From Parapontixanthobacter sp963736595 (GTDB lineage Bacteria > Pseudomonadota > Alphaproteobacteria > Sphingomonadales > Sphingomonadaceae), in contig CAVTPG010000007.1 in assembly GCA_963736595.1 (NCBI GenBank), forward strand, positions 25,150 to 89,149: a stretch of DNA of 64,000 nt. Reading direction: 5' to 3'. The position numbers and the translations under genes were made by a program. Position 1 is the stretch's first letter. Each line of letters opens with the position of its first letter. Below are positions 11,541 through 21,264 of the stretch, piece after piece. The notes beneath the pieces are model-generated. The model did no database searches. It had not been told where the DNA came from and saw only the letters and a program-made list of their open reading frames with translations.

Positions 11541-12104
11541 CTATTGGGGTGTTAGCCCGTCGATTGCGCCCCATCGCGAATGCCCAAGTTCAATCGCGCG
11601 CGCCTTGGTCATTCCGCCCAGCGCAATCACCGGCATTGTCGCTTGTGCAGCCAGTTCGTGAAACCGTGTTGCGCCCAGTGTTGGACTATCGGGATGCGAA
11701 CGTGTTGGAAAAACCGGCGAGACAAAAACCGCATCCGCTTGTGCCAAATTGGCGGCGGTAATTTCCGCTTCGTTATGGGCCGTCGCGAGATACAGCAGAT
11801 GGGGCGCGATTTGGGCCGGTCGGCGCCCGTAAACCGCGTCTAGACATCCTTGTGGGTCGTTTAGACATCCTTGTAGATCGTCCAATATTTGCCCCGAAAC
11901 GGCGATCAAATGACCGCATTTGCGCGCAATTTTTGCCAATGTTTCAAAGCGTTGCGCGCGCATCTCGGCGCTCAAATGGTAGTGCCGGAACACGAAACCG
12001 GACTTTTCGGGCAAATCGGCCAAAGCTTGGGCCAGCATGGCGTCATTGCGCTCATCTGAAAATAGCCACAGATCGGGAAGGGTCTGGATTGCCATGCCCG
12101 GCAC
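11541..12104 (-). CDS. thiamine phosphate synthase/TenI-like protein
   Basis: A 187-residue TIM-barrel protein of the ThiE/TenI family. The C-terminal part shows QADAVFVSPVFPTRSHPDSPTLGATRFHELAAQ and MPVIALGGMTKARA, matching the phosphate-binding barrel strands of thiamine-phosphate synthase. The N-terminal half is divergent (PDLWLFSDERN) and lacks some residues that bind the hydroxymethylpyrimidine substrate in true ThiE, so TenI-like or other function is possible. The GTG at 12104 is favoured over the ATG at 12095 because an AAGGAGG Shine-Dalgarno sequence lies 9 bases before it on the minus strand. Only 16 bases separate it from the divergent yggS-like gene. Confidence 0.8.
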   Translation of the reverse strand: MPGMAIQTLPDLWLFSDERNDAMLAQALADLPEKSGFVFRHYHLSAEMRAQRFETLAKIARKCGHLIAVSGQILDDLQGCLNDPQGCLDAVYGRRPAQIAPHLLYLATAHNEAEITAANLAQADAVFVSPVFPTRSHPDSPTLGATRFHELAAQATMPVIALGGMTKARAIELGHSRWGAIDGLTPQ

Positions 12105-12113
12105 GCTATAGCG

Positions 12114-12120
12114 CCTCCTT
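12114..12120 (-). promoter_or_regulatory. perfect Shine-Dalgarno sequence for the ThiE-like gene
   Basis: On the minus strand these bases read AAGGAGG, complementary to the 16S rRNA 3' end, 9 bases before the GTG at 12104. They decide that start. The same bases abut the ATG of the divergent gene at 12121, which therefore has no purine-rich site of its own. Confidence 0.7.
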
Positions 12121-12782
12121 ATGGAAAACCAGCCGACACCGCTCGAAACCGTCCGTCAGACTATCGCGAAATCCTGCAAAATCGCGCGCCGCAAGGTCGA
12201 GGATGTGACGCTGATCGCGGTCAGCAAAACGCGCGATGCCGAAGCTATTCTGCCTTTGCTGGAACAGGGGCATCGTGTGTTCGGCGAAAACCGCGTGCAG
12301 GAAGCACAGCCCAAGTGGCTGGAATTGCGAGAGAAATATGCCGGATGCGAGTTGCATTTAATCGGTCAGTTGCAATCGAACAAAGCTGAGGATGCGGTGG
12401 AAACATTCGACTGCATCCACTCGCTCGACCGGATGAGTCTGGTGAAAGCGCTCGCCAAAGCGTTCGATAAGACCGGCAAGCAAATTCCGTGTTTTATACA
12501 AGTGAATATCGGCAGCGAGGCGCAAAAAGGCGGCTGCGCATTGGCCGACCTGCCGGACTTGATTGCAGCGGCGCAGAACGCCGCCATTCCGCTTGGCGGA
12601 CTGATGTGCATTCCGCCTGCCGACATCGAGCCTGCACCGTTTTTCGCGCTGCTCGACAAGTTGGCGACGGACCACGGATTGCGGGTCGCAGCATGGGCAT
12701 GAGCGGCGATTACGAGACGGCAATCATGCTCGGCGCGACGCATATCCGGGTGGGAACTGCCTTGTTTGGCGCACGCAGCTAA
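12121..12782 (+). CDS. YggS/PLPBP family pyridoxal phosphate homeostasis protein (frameshifted as read)
   Basis: A PLP-binding alanine-racemase N-terminal-like TIM barrel of about 220 residues after repair. The PLP lysine is in VTLIAVSKTRDAEAI; HRVFGENRVQEAQPKW, LHLIGQLQSNKAEDAV and IHSLDRMSL follow, and the C-terminal phosphate site is MGMSGDYETAIMLGATHIRVGTALFGAR. The first frame stops at 12702, and the ending is in a second frame. One missing base near 12685-12688 (TTG CGG GTN CGC AGC ATG expected) explains it. The protein controls PLP and amino-acid balance and is not itself known to be a catalyst. No Shine-Dalgarno site precedes the ATG. Confidence 0.92.
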
Positions 12783-12833
12783 GCACGCCTTCGCGCCAGC
12801 AACAGCACGACCAAATCCCTGATGCACAAAGAA

Positions 12834-12859
12834 AAAGGGACGCCCGAAGGCGCCCCTTT
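12834..12859. terminator. bidirectional rho-independent terminator
   Basis: Inverted repeat AAAGGGACGCC / GGCGCCCCTTT with one mismatch and a short loop (CGAA). It sits between the converging yggS-like (+) and TonB receptor (-) genes. On the minus strand it is followed by a T-run (TTTTTC), so it best terminates the receptor gene, but its A/T arms allow use from both sides. Confidence 0.8.
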
Positions 12860-12881
12860 CGCAATCCGTTAGTTTGGCGCT

Positions 12882-15614
12882 TTAGAAGCGACCGCGTACC
12901 GTCACGCCGTAAGTGCGTGGCTCGGCGAGGAACGCCGAATACGTCTGCTGTGGCGCGATGAACGGCGTGTTGAACGCAACCTGCGTGTAATCCACATCGA
13001 ACATATTCTGGACCCAGCCTTCGATCGAGAAACGGTCGGCGATATTGGTCAGGCCGATGCGGCCATTGACCAGGACGAAGCCGTCCTGTTCCTTACCATA
13101 CAGCAGGTCCGAACCGGTGTTGTAATCGCTGGTCATACGCGCGTTCAGATAGACCAATCCGCGCATTCCGCCGGTGCCAAGTTCCGGCGTCCATGTCAGC
13201 GATGACGTGCCGACGATTTCCGGTGCGTTCGAGAGGTTGTCACCGGGCAGCAAGCGCAGGGCAGGGTCCAATGGAACGCCGCTGTCATTGCCGACCAGAT
13301 CGTTCTCATACGACGTATCGGAGTACGTCAAGCCGAACGTCACAGCCACTTCGCGCACAGGATTGATGGTCGTTTCAATCTCGATACCTTGAGCGATAAC
13401 GCCGGGAACGACGTTATCCGCTACACACGAGCCGGTCGCGGCGCTGGCATCCAGATCGCCGCCGCCAAGGCCTTCGCTGCACGCATTGACATTCTGCACG
13501 AGGAAGACCGAACCGTTAAAGGTGTTCAGCTGGAAGTTGCTGAATTCCTGACGGAAAGCTGCGACACTGATGCCGAATTCGCGCGTGGAATATTTCATGC
13601 CCAGCTCGAATGCATCGACCGTTTCTTCTTCGAACTGAAGCGAAGCCGGATCGATATTGGCGACCTGGAATGTGACAGGATTGCCCAGTGCCGAGCGGTC
13701 AAGATTGAAACCGCCTGCTTTGTAGCCGCGCGAATAACCGCCATAGAACAAGAGGTCGGGATTAGGCTTCCAGCTTAAGACCGCCGTGCCGGTAAATTTG
13801 TCCTCATCGCGGGAGTCCGTCAGCGTCACGCCGTCCAGTTCAGCCGTCGAGTTACCCTGACACGATAGCGCGATCAGACCGCCCGCAAGTCCGCCCAATG
13901 GCGAAGCCAGCAACGGACTGAGCAGCGCTTTGTTTTGCGGGCAGAACACGTTGTCATTGGAGAACGCCGCATCGAAGTCCTTGGTCTCGTTGGTATAACG
14001 AAGGCCAAGCGTCAGATCGACGGTGTCCGTGACATGGAAGATATTGTGCGTGAAGAACGCGAAGTTCTCGCTCGTCTGGTTATAGACATCGACAATGCTA
14101 CCGCGATCCGTGACTTGCGCCAGATTGTTGATCCCGGCGATGATCAGCGGAGTTGCCGCTCCGAAAGCAGGTGTTCCCGTTAGCGTGCCATCCAGCGCCG
14201 CTACGTTTGCGCCCAGGCAGTTTGCCGCCGACGGATTGGCCAGCGCCGGATTGATCGCCAATGCGATGCGGCAATTGGCAAAAGCGCCATATTGCGAACC
14301 GAACCGCAGATTGTCGCGCGTTTCCAACTTCTCGTTGGCGTAATAGCCGCCGATCAGCCAGTCGAAACGATCGTTGAACGCCGTTCCGTTCAAGCGCACT
14401 TCTTGCGTGAACGTCTTAAACGCCCGTGCTCCGGCATCGCCGGTTGGCGCGCGATACAGAATGTCGGCTTGCGTGTAGTCGGTATCCGATCCCTGGAAGT
14501 TATCATATTCGCGGTAAGCAGTGATCGAGGTCAGGCTGATATTGCCAAGGTCCAACTTCAATTCGCCCGACAGGCCGTAATCTTCGGTTTCACCTTCGTA
14601 TGAGCGGCCCGGCGTCACATAGATGTCGCGGTTATAGGTCGATTGCGTGAATGCGCGCGAGTCTTGGCCAAGGCCCAGCAGGATCGGAACGATCGGATTG
14701 CTGGTCGAGGTCAATGGCGGGCTGCCAACGGCAGGACGTGTGAAAGAGTCAAATCCGGGCGAGATACGTGCCAATGGAGCGACTTCGGGCTGGACGAACG
14801 TCGCAGCACAGCAGGCTTCGTCTTTCTTGGAATAATCGCCGACGATGCGGACCGACAGAATGTCGCTGGGCTCGAACAAAAGCTGTCCGCGAACCAGATA
14901 GCGATCGCGGTTGTTGATGTCCGTGTCGTTGACGACGTCGTTGTAAAAGCCGTCGCGCTTGAAATACACGCCATCAACGCGGGCAGCGATGGTGTCGCCC
15001 ACCGGCACGTTAATTCCGGCTTCAGCGCGAATGGCATCGAAATTGCCGTATGTGAAAGCGCCATAGGCTTCGAAATCGAAGGATGGCGGGGCGGTATAAA
15101 CATTGATGACACCAGCGGAGGCATTGCGTCCGCCAAGCGTACCTTGCGGACCACGCAAGATTTCGACCCGGTCGAGCGGGCCAAGTTCAGAGAGTGCGTT
15201 ACCGGAGCGCGAACGATAGACGCCATCGACGAACACCGCGACGGAGCTTTCAAGGCCGGGGTTGTCGCCAACCGTACCGATGCCGCGAATACGCGCGGAG
15301 CCATTGGCTTCGTTACCGGTGGAGGACACGAGCAGCGACGGGGCGACCTGGTTAAGTTCGCGAATGTCGCTGGTGCCGGAATTCTCCAGCGTTTCCGCCG
15401 ACACTGCCGAGATGGCAACCGGCACATCGGCCAGCTGTTGCGAGCGGCCTTGCGCCGTCACGATGATCACATTGTCGTCAGTCACATCGGCATTATCGAT
15501 GAGCGTTTCATCGTCGGGCTGCGTGCTGTCCTGAGCCATTGCCGGGTTAGCGGCAAGGGCCATACCGGCACCAAGGATCGCAAGCGTACGCAAGGATACT
15601 GTAGAATATGACAT
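12882..15614 (-). CDS. TonB-dependent receptor
   Basis: A 910-residue outer-membrane receptor. A signal peptide ends at AANPAMAQ. A TonB-box-like segment (DNVIIVTAQGRSQQL) precedes the plug domain (about residues 60-180; LADVPVAISAVS, RIRGIG, VEILRGPQGTLGGRNASAGVINVYT). The rest is the 22-strand barrel, ending in the aromatic terminal residue expected for BAM recognition (VTVRGRF). It belongs to the large sphingomonad group of receptors whose substrates are often plant or aromatic compounds, but its substrate cannot be read from the sequence. An extracellular loop carries paired Cys (CC at about 270). A GGGAG ribosome binding site precedes the ATG, and a terminator lies just downstream. Confidence 0.95.
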   Translation of the reverse strand: MSYSTVSLRTLAILGAGMALAANPAMAQDSTQPDDETLIDNADVTDDNVIIVTAQGRSQQLADVPVAISAVSAETLENSGTSDIRELNQVAPSLLVSSTGNEANGSARIRGIGTVGDNPGLESSVAVFVDGVYRSRSGNALSELGPLDRVEILRGPQGTLGGRNASAGVINVYTAPPSFDFEAYGAFTYGNFDAIRAEAGINVPVGDTIAARVDGVYFKRDGFYNDVVNDTDINNRDRYLVRGQLLFEPSDILSVRIVGDYSKKDEACCAATFVQPEVAPLARISPGFDSFTRPAVGSPPLTSTSNPIVPILLGLGQDSRAFTQSTYNRDIYVTPGRSYEGETEDYGLSGELKLDLGNISLTSITAYREYDNFQGSDTDYTQADILYRAPTGDAGARAFKTFTQEVRLNGTAFNDRFDWLIGGYYANEKLETRDNLRFGSQYGAFANCRIALAINPALANPSAANCLGANVAALDGTLTGTPAFGAATPLIIAGINNLAQVTDRGSIVDVYNQTSENFAFFTHNIFHVTDTVDLTLGLRYTNETKDFDAAFSNDNVFCPQNKALLSPLLASPLGGLAGGLIALSCQGNSTAELDGVTLTDSRDEDKFTGTAVLSWKPNPDLLFYGGYSRGYKAGGFNLDRSALGNPVTFQVANIDPASLQFEEETVDAFELGMKYSTREFGISVAAFRQEFSNFQLNTFNGSVFLVQNVNACSEGLGGGDLDASAATGSCVADNVVPGVIAQGIEIETTINPVREVAVTFGLTYSDTSYENDLVGNDSGVPLDPALRLLPGDNLSNAPEIVGTSSLTWTPELGTGGMRGLVYLNARMTSDYNTGSDLLYGKEQDGFVLVNGRIGLTNIADRFSIEGWVQNMFDVDYTQVAFNTPFIAPQQTYSAFLAEPRTYGVTVRGRF

Positions 15615-15711
15615 CGAAAATCTCCCAAAATTTCAGGAGTTGCCTACTACGTAATGGTTAACAATAAAAGACGAACGCAAAGCGAAAAGCGGCCAGTGTG
15701 GCTCTTTTGCG

Positions 15712-18471
15712 TCAGGCGTCTTCCATTTCTCTTTGCCGCTGATCGCTGGCTGCGGTGAGCAAGGATACCTCGATGTCGGCCAGGCGTTTCTTGGCGGTAA
15801 TCTTCGCACCCGTGAGATCCGTAACGTAAAACGTGTCGACCGCCCGCTCGCCATAGGCTGTGACATGGGCGGAATTGACGACCAGATTGGCCTCGAACAG
15901 GCTGCGCGCCAGGCGATTGAGCAAAGCGGAACGGTCGCGCGCATTGACTTCGATAACGGTAAATCGCTGTGAGGCGGCGTTGTCGATTACGACTTGCGGG
16001 CTGACATCGAAGGCAGCAGCGCGGGCGCGGGGCAGCGGGCGTTGCGCCAATTTGGGCGCCAGATTGATGCGGTTGGCCAATGCGTCACCGATTGCGGTTT
16101 TGATCCGCTCAAGTTGCGCAGCCTCGCGGAATGGCTTGCCGAGCGGGTCTTGCACCAGAAAATTATCGACGGCCCAGCCGGCTTGCGTGGTGTGGATACG
16201 CGCGTCGATGATGTTCGCCCCGGCCAGATGGATGCCGCCCGCAATCCGGTAAAACAGGCCGGGATGGTCGGCGGCAATAACCGTGACCAGCGTCGCCCCG
16301 CGCGCTTCGTCATATTCGCAATGGATGGATAGATTGTGCTCGGCGGCTTGGGCTGCGTCATAATGAACGAGGTTCAGCGCGATCACATCGCGGTGTTCGG
16401 CAATCCAGTACGCATCGCCGAAAATATCGCCCGATTGCGTCACCAGATACCCGCGCTTGCCCAGCAAATCGGCCACGGCCAGCTTCTTCGCGGCCACCTG
16501 AACTTCGCGACCTTCGCCCATATGGCCAAGCCGCAATCGCTGTTGCGCGCCGTCGAACAGCTGACCCAGAAGCTGCCCTTTCCAGCTGTTCCAGATGCCC
16601 GGACCGACCGCGCGAATATCCACGGCGGTCAGGATGGCAAGCTGTCGCAGCCGTTCAATCCCTTGAACCCGCCCGACAAAGTCCTCGATCGTTTTGGGGT
16701 CGGTCAAATCGCGCTTGAAAGCGGTCGCGCTCATCAGCAAATGTTCTTCAACCAGCCAACTGACCAGATCGGTCTCGGCCTTCGTCAGCCCGAAACGCGG
16801 GCATAGCGTGCGGGCAATTTCCGCGCCCAGAACCGAGTGATCGCCGCCACGACCTTTGGCAATATCATGCAGCAGCACCGCGACATAAGCGGCGCGGCGC
16901 GAGGCGACTTTGTGGATCAGTTTGGTCGCGCGCGGATGATCTTGCGCCAGTTCGCCTTTCTCGATCTTGTTCAGCAAACCGATGGCGCGGATCGTATGCT
17001 CGTCCACCGTATAATGATGATACATATCGAACTGCATCTGCGCATTCACGCGGCCAAAGTCCGGCACGAACCGCCCGAATACACCCGCCTCGTGCATCCA
17101 GCGCAGCACCGTTTCCGGATCGTTCTTGCCCGATAGCAGATCGAGGAACAGCGCATTGGCACGCGGGTCTTTGCGCACCTCGCGGGTGATCAAGGCATTG
17201 TCGCGATCGGCCATGCGCATCGTGTCGGGGTGGATTTCCAGCCCTTCGGCTTCGGCAATCTGGAATATTTCAATCAGCCGGACCGGATCGCTGCGAAACC
17301 ACTCATTGCCCGGTGCTGCAATCCGCCCGCCAAACACGGTGTAGCCTTTCAGCTTGCGCGGTTTGGGACTGAACCCGGCCAGCAAGCCCGTGCGCCGCCG
17401 TTTTTGCGCCAGTTCATCATCGATATGCGCAAGGAACACGCCCGTCAGGCTGCCCACGCGCTTGGCTTGCAGGAAATAGAATTGCATGAACCGTTCCACC
17501 GGCGCGCGACCGGGCCGTTCGGCAAAATTCATGCGCTCTGCAATCTGACGTTGAAAATCAAAGGTCAGCCGGTCTTCGGCTCGCCCGGTCAGCAGATGCA
17601 AGTGACAGCGCACCGCCAGCAGGAAGTTTTCCGCCCGGCGAAAGCTGCGATATTCCACTTTGGTCAGCAATCCGACATCGACCAGCTCGGACGCGCTGCG
17701 CACATTGTGGATATATTTGCCGATCCAGTAGAGCGTCTGCAAATCGCGCAAGCCGCCTTTGCCGTCCTTGACGTTGGGCTCCACGACATAGCGGCTGTCG
17801 CCCATCCGCTTATGTCGCGCATTGCGTTCTGCCAGCTTTTCGGTGACGAATTGCCGCGCGGTGCCTTTTACAACGTCTTTGTGAAAGCGGCGGGAAGCCT
17901 CGTCATACAAATCCTGGTCGCCCCACAGATAGCGCCCTTCCAGCATGGCTGTGCGGATCGTCAAATCCTGCCTGGCCATCGAAATCGTCTCATCGATGGT
18001 GCGACTGGAATGCCCGACTTTCAAGCCCAGATCCCAGAACACATACAGCATTGTTTCAATGACTTGCTCGCACCAAGGGGTCGCGCGGTGCGGCGTAATA
18101 AAGGCGATGTCGACATCGGAATGCGGCGCCATTTCCGCGCGGCCATAACCGCCGACCGCCTTCAGTGTCAGCCGCTCGCCCGATGTGGGATTGGGACGCG
18201 GTAGCAGGTCACCTGTCACATGATCATAGATAATCCGGATTAGCTGATCGATCAGAAACGAATGACCGCCAGCGCATTCATGCCCCGCTGACGGCTTGGC
18301 TTCCAGCCGCCGGGACAGCTCGCCGCGACCATCCTCCAGCGCGCGTTTCAGCCGCTCGATAATCGCCGGACGCGCCTCTGCGCCCGATGCCTTATGCAGT
18401 TTGGCAACGTCGCTGGCGACAGCCCGCCGGTCGATGATCCTGCGCTGATTGGGTATGCGAGTGCGGTTCAT
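15712..18471 (-). CDS. glnD: [protein-PII] uridylyltransferase/uridylyl-removing enzyme
   Basis: A 919-residue bifunctional nitrogen sensor that uridylylates and de-uridylylates PII. Visible in order: an N-terminal nucleotidyltransferase site (GGYGRAEMAPHSDVDIAFI, about 110-130), a linker helical region, an HD domain for uridylyl removal (LLHDIAKGRGGDHSVLG, about 510), and two C-terminal ACT domains (TLVTVIAADHPGLFYRIAG and FTVIEVNARDRSALLNRLA) that bind glutamine. The full set of motifs is intact and the length matches the family. Its start lies 18 bases from the stop of the upstream acyl-CoA synthetase gene, so the two may share a transcript. Confidence 0.96.
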   Translation of the reverse strand: MNRTRIPNQRRIIDRRAVASDVAKLHKASGAEARPAIIERLKRALEDGRGELSRRLEAKPSAGHECAGGHSFLIDQLIRIIYDHVTGDLLPRPNPTSGERLTLKAVGGYGRAEMAPHSDVDIAFITPHRATPWCEQVIETMLYVFWDLGLKVGHSSRTIDETISMARQDLTIRTAMLEGRYLWGDQDLYDEASRRFHKDVVKGTARQFVTEKLAERNARHKRMGDSRYVVEPNVKDGKGGLRDLQTLYWIGKYIHNVRSASELVDVGLLTKVEYRSFRRAENFLLAVRCHLHLLTGRAEDRLTFDFQRQIAERMNFAERPGRAPVERFMQFYFLQAKRVGSLTGVFLAHIDDELAQKRRRTGLLAGFSPKPRKLKGYTVFGGRIAAPGNEWFRSDPVRLIEIFQIAEAEGLEIHPDTMRMADRDNALITREVRKDPRANALFLDLLSGKNDPETVLRWMHEAGVFGRFVPDFGRVNAQMQFDMYHHYTVDEHTIRAIGLLNKIEKGELAQDHPRATKLIHKVASRRAAYVAVLLHDIAKGRGGDHSVLGAEIARTLCPRFGLTKAETDLVSWLVEEHLLMSATAFKRDLTDPKTIEDFVGRVQGIERLRQLAILTAVDIRAVGPGIWNSWKGQLLGQLFDGAQQRLRLGHMGEGREVQVAAKKLAVADLLGKRGYLVTQSGDIFGDAYWIAEHRDVIALNLVHYDAAQAAEHNLSIHCEYDEARGATLVTVIAADHPGLFYRIAGGIHLAGANIIDARIHTTQAGWAVDNFLVQDPLGKPFREAAQLERIKTAIGDALANRINLAPKLAQRPLPRARAAAFDVSPQVVIDNAASQRFTVIEVNARDRSALLNRLARSLFEANLVVNSAHVTAYGERAVDTFYVTDLTGAKITAKKRLADIEVSLLTAASDQRQREMEDA

Positions 18472-18489
18472 CGGGCCATCAGCGAGGGA

Positions 18490-20179
18490 TCACGCCTCGC
18501 TATAATGTTTGCGGACGCTGATCTTGTCGATTTTCTGCGTGCCGAGGCGCGGCAAGGCCTTGTCCGAGCGCCAGACCTTCTCCGGCATTTTGAATTTGGC
18601 GATCTTGCCTTCGAGAAAACCGCGCAAGGCGTCGGGTGACAATTCGCTGCCATCCTTGGTGTAGTAAACCGCAGCAGGGACTTCGCCGAAACGCTCGTCA
18701 GGAAGCCCGAACACAGAGCATTCCGCCACGTCGTCATGCGCGTAAATCGCGTCCTCGACTTCGATGCAGGTGATGTTTTCACCGCCGCGAATAATAATGT
18801 CTTTCTTGCGATCGACGATGAACAGATAATCATCCTCGTCAAGATAGCCCAGATCTCCGGTGCGGAAATACATATCGTCGGTAAAGGCGGCTTTGGTCGC
18901 CTCGTCATTGTTCCAATAGCCGAGGAAATTGGCGGTGGAGCGAATGCAAACTTCGCCGACGCTGCCCGTTGGTTGCGCGACGCCGTCATCGTCCAAAATG
19001 GCAAGATCGACCATCGGGCGGCTGGGTTGCCCCGTGCTGCCGGGTTTGGCCATGTAGTTTTCGTTCAAATTGCCGCACCCGACTGCATTGGTTTCGGTGA
19101 GGCCATAGCCCAAAATCGGGAAGCCTTCGGGGAAGGAGTCCTTGATCTTCGTGACGTGTTCGGCCGGGCGCGGCGCGCCGCCTGCAGCAAAAGTCTTGCA
19201 CGATGTCAGGTCGAACTGGTCGCGTTCAGGGTGCGCGGCCATCTCGTAACTCATCAGCGGTACGCCAACGAAATAGCTAATTTTCTCCTGCTCGATCAAT
19301 CGCATAGCTTCGCGTGCATCCCATTTCGGCATGAAAACGAGCTTACGACCGATAGCGAAACTTTGCAGGAACAACGGCACTTCGCCGGTGACGTGGAACA
19401 GCGGCACCGCGACCAGTGAACTGGGCGGTGATGTCGGCGCTTCGCCCTTTTTGGTCAGCACTTGCAGCATCATCACCGTCTGTGCGGCATAATTCATAAC
19501 GCCGTGCAGCACGCCGCGATGATCGGAATACGCGCCTTTCGATTTGCCGGTGGAGCCTGACGTATAAAGGATTGTGGCAAGATCATCCGGGCCAAGCTCC
19601 GGCAAAGCGGTGCGCGCCCTGCGCTTCGTCCTGCGGCCAGATTGCGCCCAGTCCCTGCGCCGGATCACCGCCGTGATCGAATGTCACGACTTTGGCGGAG
19701 TGCTCTGTCCCATCAAGCCGTTTGGCGCGCGCACTATCGGCCAGCACCAGCGAACAACCTGCCAGCTCGACGCCGTAAGCCAGCTCCTCGCCTTCCCAAA
19801 ATCCGTTCAGCAGAGTGGCACAGCCACCGGCCATAATCACGCCCATATAAGCGATCGCCCAATTGGCAGAATTGCGCGCAGCAATCCCGATGCGGTCGCC
19901 TTTTTTCACATCATGCCGCGCAATCAGACCTGCTGCGACTGTGCGTGCTGCGCCGTAAACCTCGCCGAATGTCATGCGCGTCTCGCCATCGACCAGGAAA
20001 GGCGCGTCTTTATGCTGATTGCAAAAGTAAGCGAAAAAATGTGCCAGACTTGGCGGAACTTGCTTGAAGGCCTGGGTGGTGATGCCATCGCGTTCGAAGG
20101 GAACGGTTTCAAACATTTGCCCCGGCGCAGTGATGCCGTCGGCGATTGCGTTCATTAACTGGTCGAGATCGGTAGGCAT
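18490..20179 (-). CDS. AMP-dependent acyl-CoA synthetase (frameshifted as read)
   Basis: An ANL-superfamily ligase of about 562 residues after repair, which activates a carboxylic acid as acyl-AMP and then acyl-CoA. The P-loop-like motif is ILYTSGSTGKSKGA; YGLTETNAVG is the A5 motif, YFRTGDLGYLDEDDYL and DRKKDIIIRGGENI are the A7/A8 hinge motifs, and the A10 lysine is near TQKIDK. The first frame (start ATG 20179, with a GAGGAT-like site upstream) ends near 19583. A second frame opens upstream of the P-loop. One extra G in a GGG run (CCC on the plus strand near 19618-19620) accounts for the break, giving PQDEAQARTALPEL. The substrate is unknown. Confidence 0.9.
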
Positions 20180-20358
20180 CGTAGGGCAGATCCTCTCATA
20201 ACGTACTGTTCTTAAAGTACGGCGCGCGCGGGTTTTGTTTCCGCTTACGCACCTGCACATGGGCAATAAAGGTTTTTTCCTTATGCACCCTATGCAATAG
20301 GCCGAACGACTTATCTGACGTTTCGACCGTCACACCAATCATCTAGGGATCAAAACTC

Positions 20359-21264
20359 GTGCTGTCACTACTGGCCGATGTCTCTGCCGCGCAGCCCATT
20401 TTGTGGGAAAATCTCGGCCTGACGGATGGCATAGAACTGTTCGGCGGCTTCAAGCTGCGCTTTTATTCGCTCGCCTATCTGGTCGGCATCTTCTTTGCGT
20501 ACTGGCACGTCACGAAGATGATCAAGACGCCCGGCGCGCCGATGGCGCAGGATCACGTCGATGACCTGTTTTTCTATTGTACGCTGGGCGTGATTTTCGG
20601 CGGGCGGCTGGGCTATGCCGCGTTTTATAAGCCGGAGCTGTTTACCGGTTTCACCAGCAGCGAATTCATCAGCTGGGATCTGGCGCGTTTGTGGGATGGC
20701 GGGATGAGTTTCCACGGCGGCGTAATCGGTGTGCTGGCGGCGATCACGTGGGTTGCACTGCGCAACAAGCTGCACTGGCTGAGGATTTGCGATTATATCG
20801 CGGTCAATGTGCCGATGGGGATGCTGCTGGGGCGGTTGGCGAACTTTGTAAATGGCGAGCTTTACGGTCGTCCGGTCGAAGGCAGCGTGCCGTGGGCAAT
20901 GATTTTTCCGACCGATCCCGATCAAGTGGCGCGCCACCCCTCGCAGCTTTATCAAGCTGGACTGGAAGGGCTGCTGCTGCTTGTCATTATGATGCTGGTG
21001 TTCTGGAAAACCCGGGCGCGGTATCGTCCCGGCTTGCTGGTCGGACTGTTTACGCTGGGCATCGGCATGGCGCGGTTCATCACGGAATTCTTCCGCGCGC
21101 CTGATGCGCATCTGGTGCAAGTGGTTGAAGATACGGGATTATCGCGTGGGCAATGGTTGTCATTGCCGATGATGGCAGTGGGCTTGGGTGTGATGATTTA
21201 CGCACTGACGCGGCCGCCTGTTATCGGTTCGGGAGCAGCCAGCGCCAAACCGCAAACGGCATGA
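20359..21264 (+). CDS. lgt: prolipoprotein diacylglyceryl transferase
   Basis: A 301-residue inner-membrane enzyme that transfers diacylglycerol from phosphatidylglycerol to the lipobox cysteine of prolipoproteins. Seven hydrophobic helices are apparent. The family signature is present as GRLANFVNGELYGRP and RHPSQLYQAGLEG, with HGG in the earlier helix (MSFHGGVIG). The GTG at 20359 is used, preceded by AGGGATC. Its stop overlaps the next start by four bases (ATGA at 21261), so it is translationally coupled to the MidA-like methyltransferase. Confidence 0.97.
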   Translation: MLSLLADVSAAQPILWENLGLTDGIELFGGFKLRFYSLAYLVGIFFAYWHVTKMIKTPGAPMAQDHVDDLFFYCTLGVIFGGRLGYAAFYKPELFTGFTSSEFISWDLARLWDGGMSFHGGVIGVLAAITWVALRNKLHWLRICDYIAVNVPMGMLLGRLANFVNGELYGRPVEGSVPWAMIFPTDPDQVARHPSQLYQAGLEGLLLLVIMMLVFWKTRARYRPGLLVGLFTLGIGMARFITEFFRAPDAHLVQVVEDTGLSRGQWLSLPMMAVGLGVMIYALTRPPVIGSGAASAKPQTA

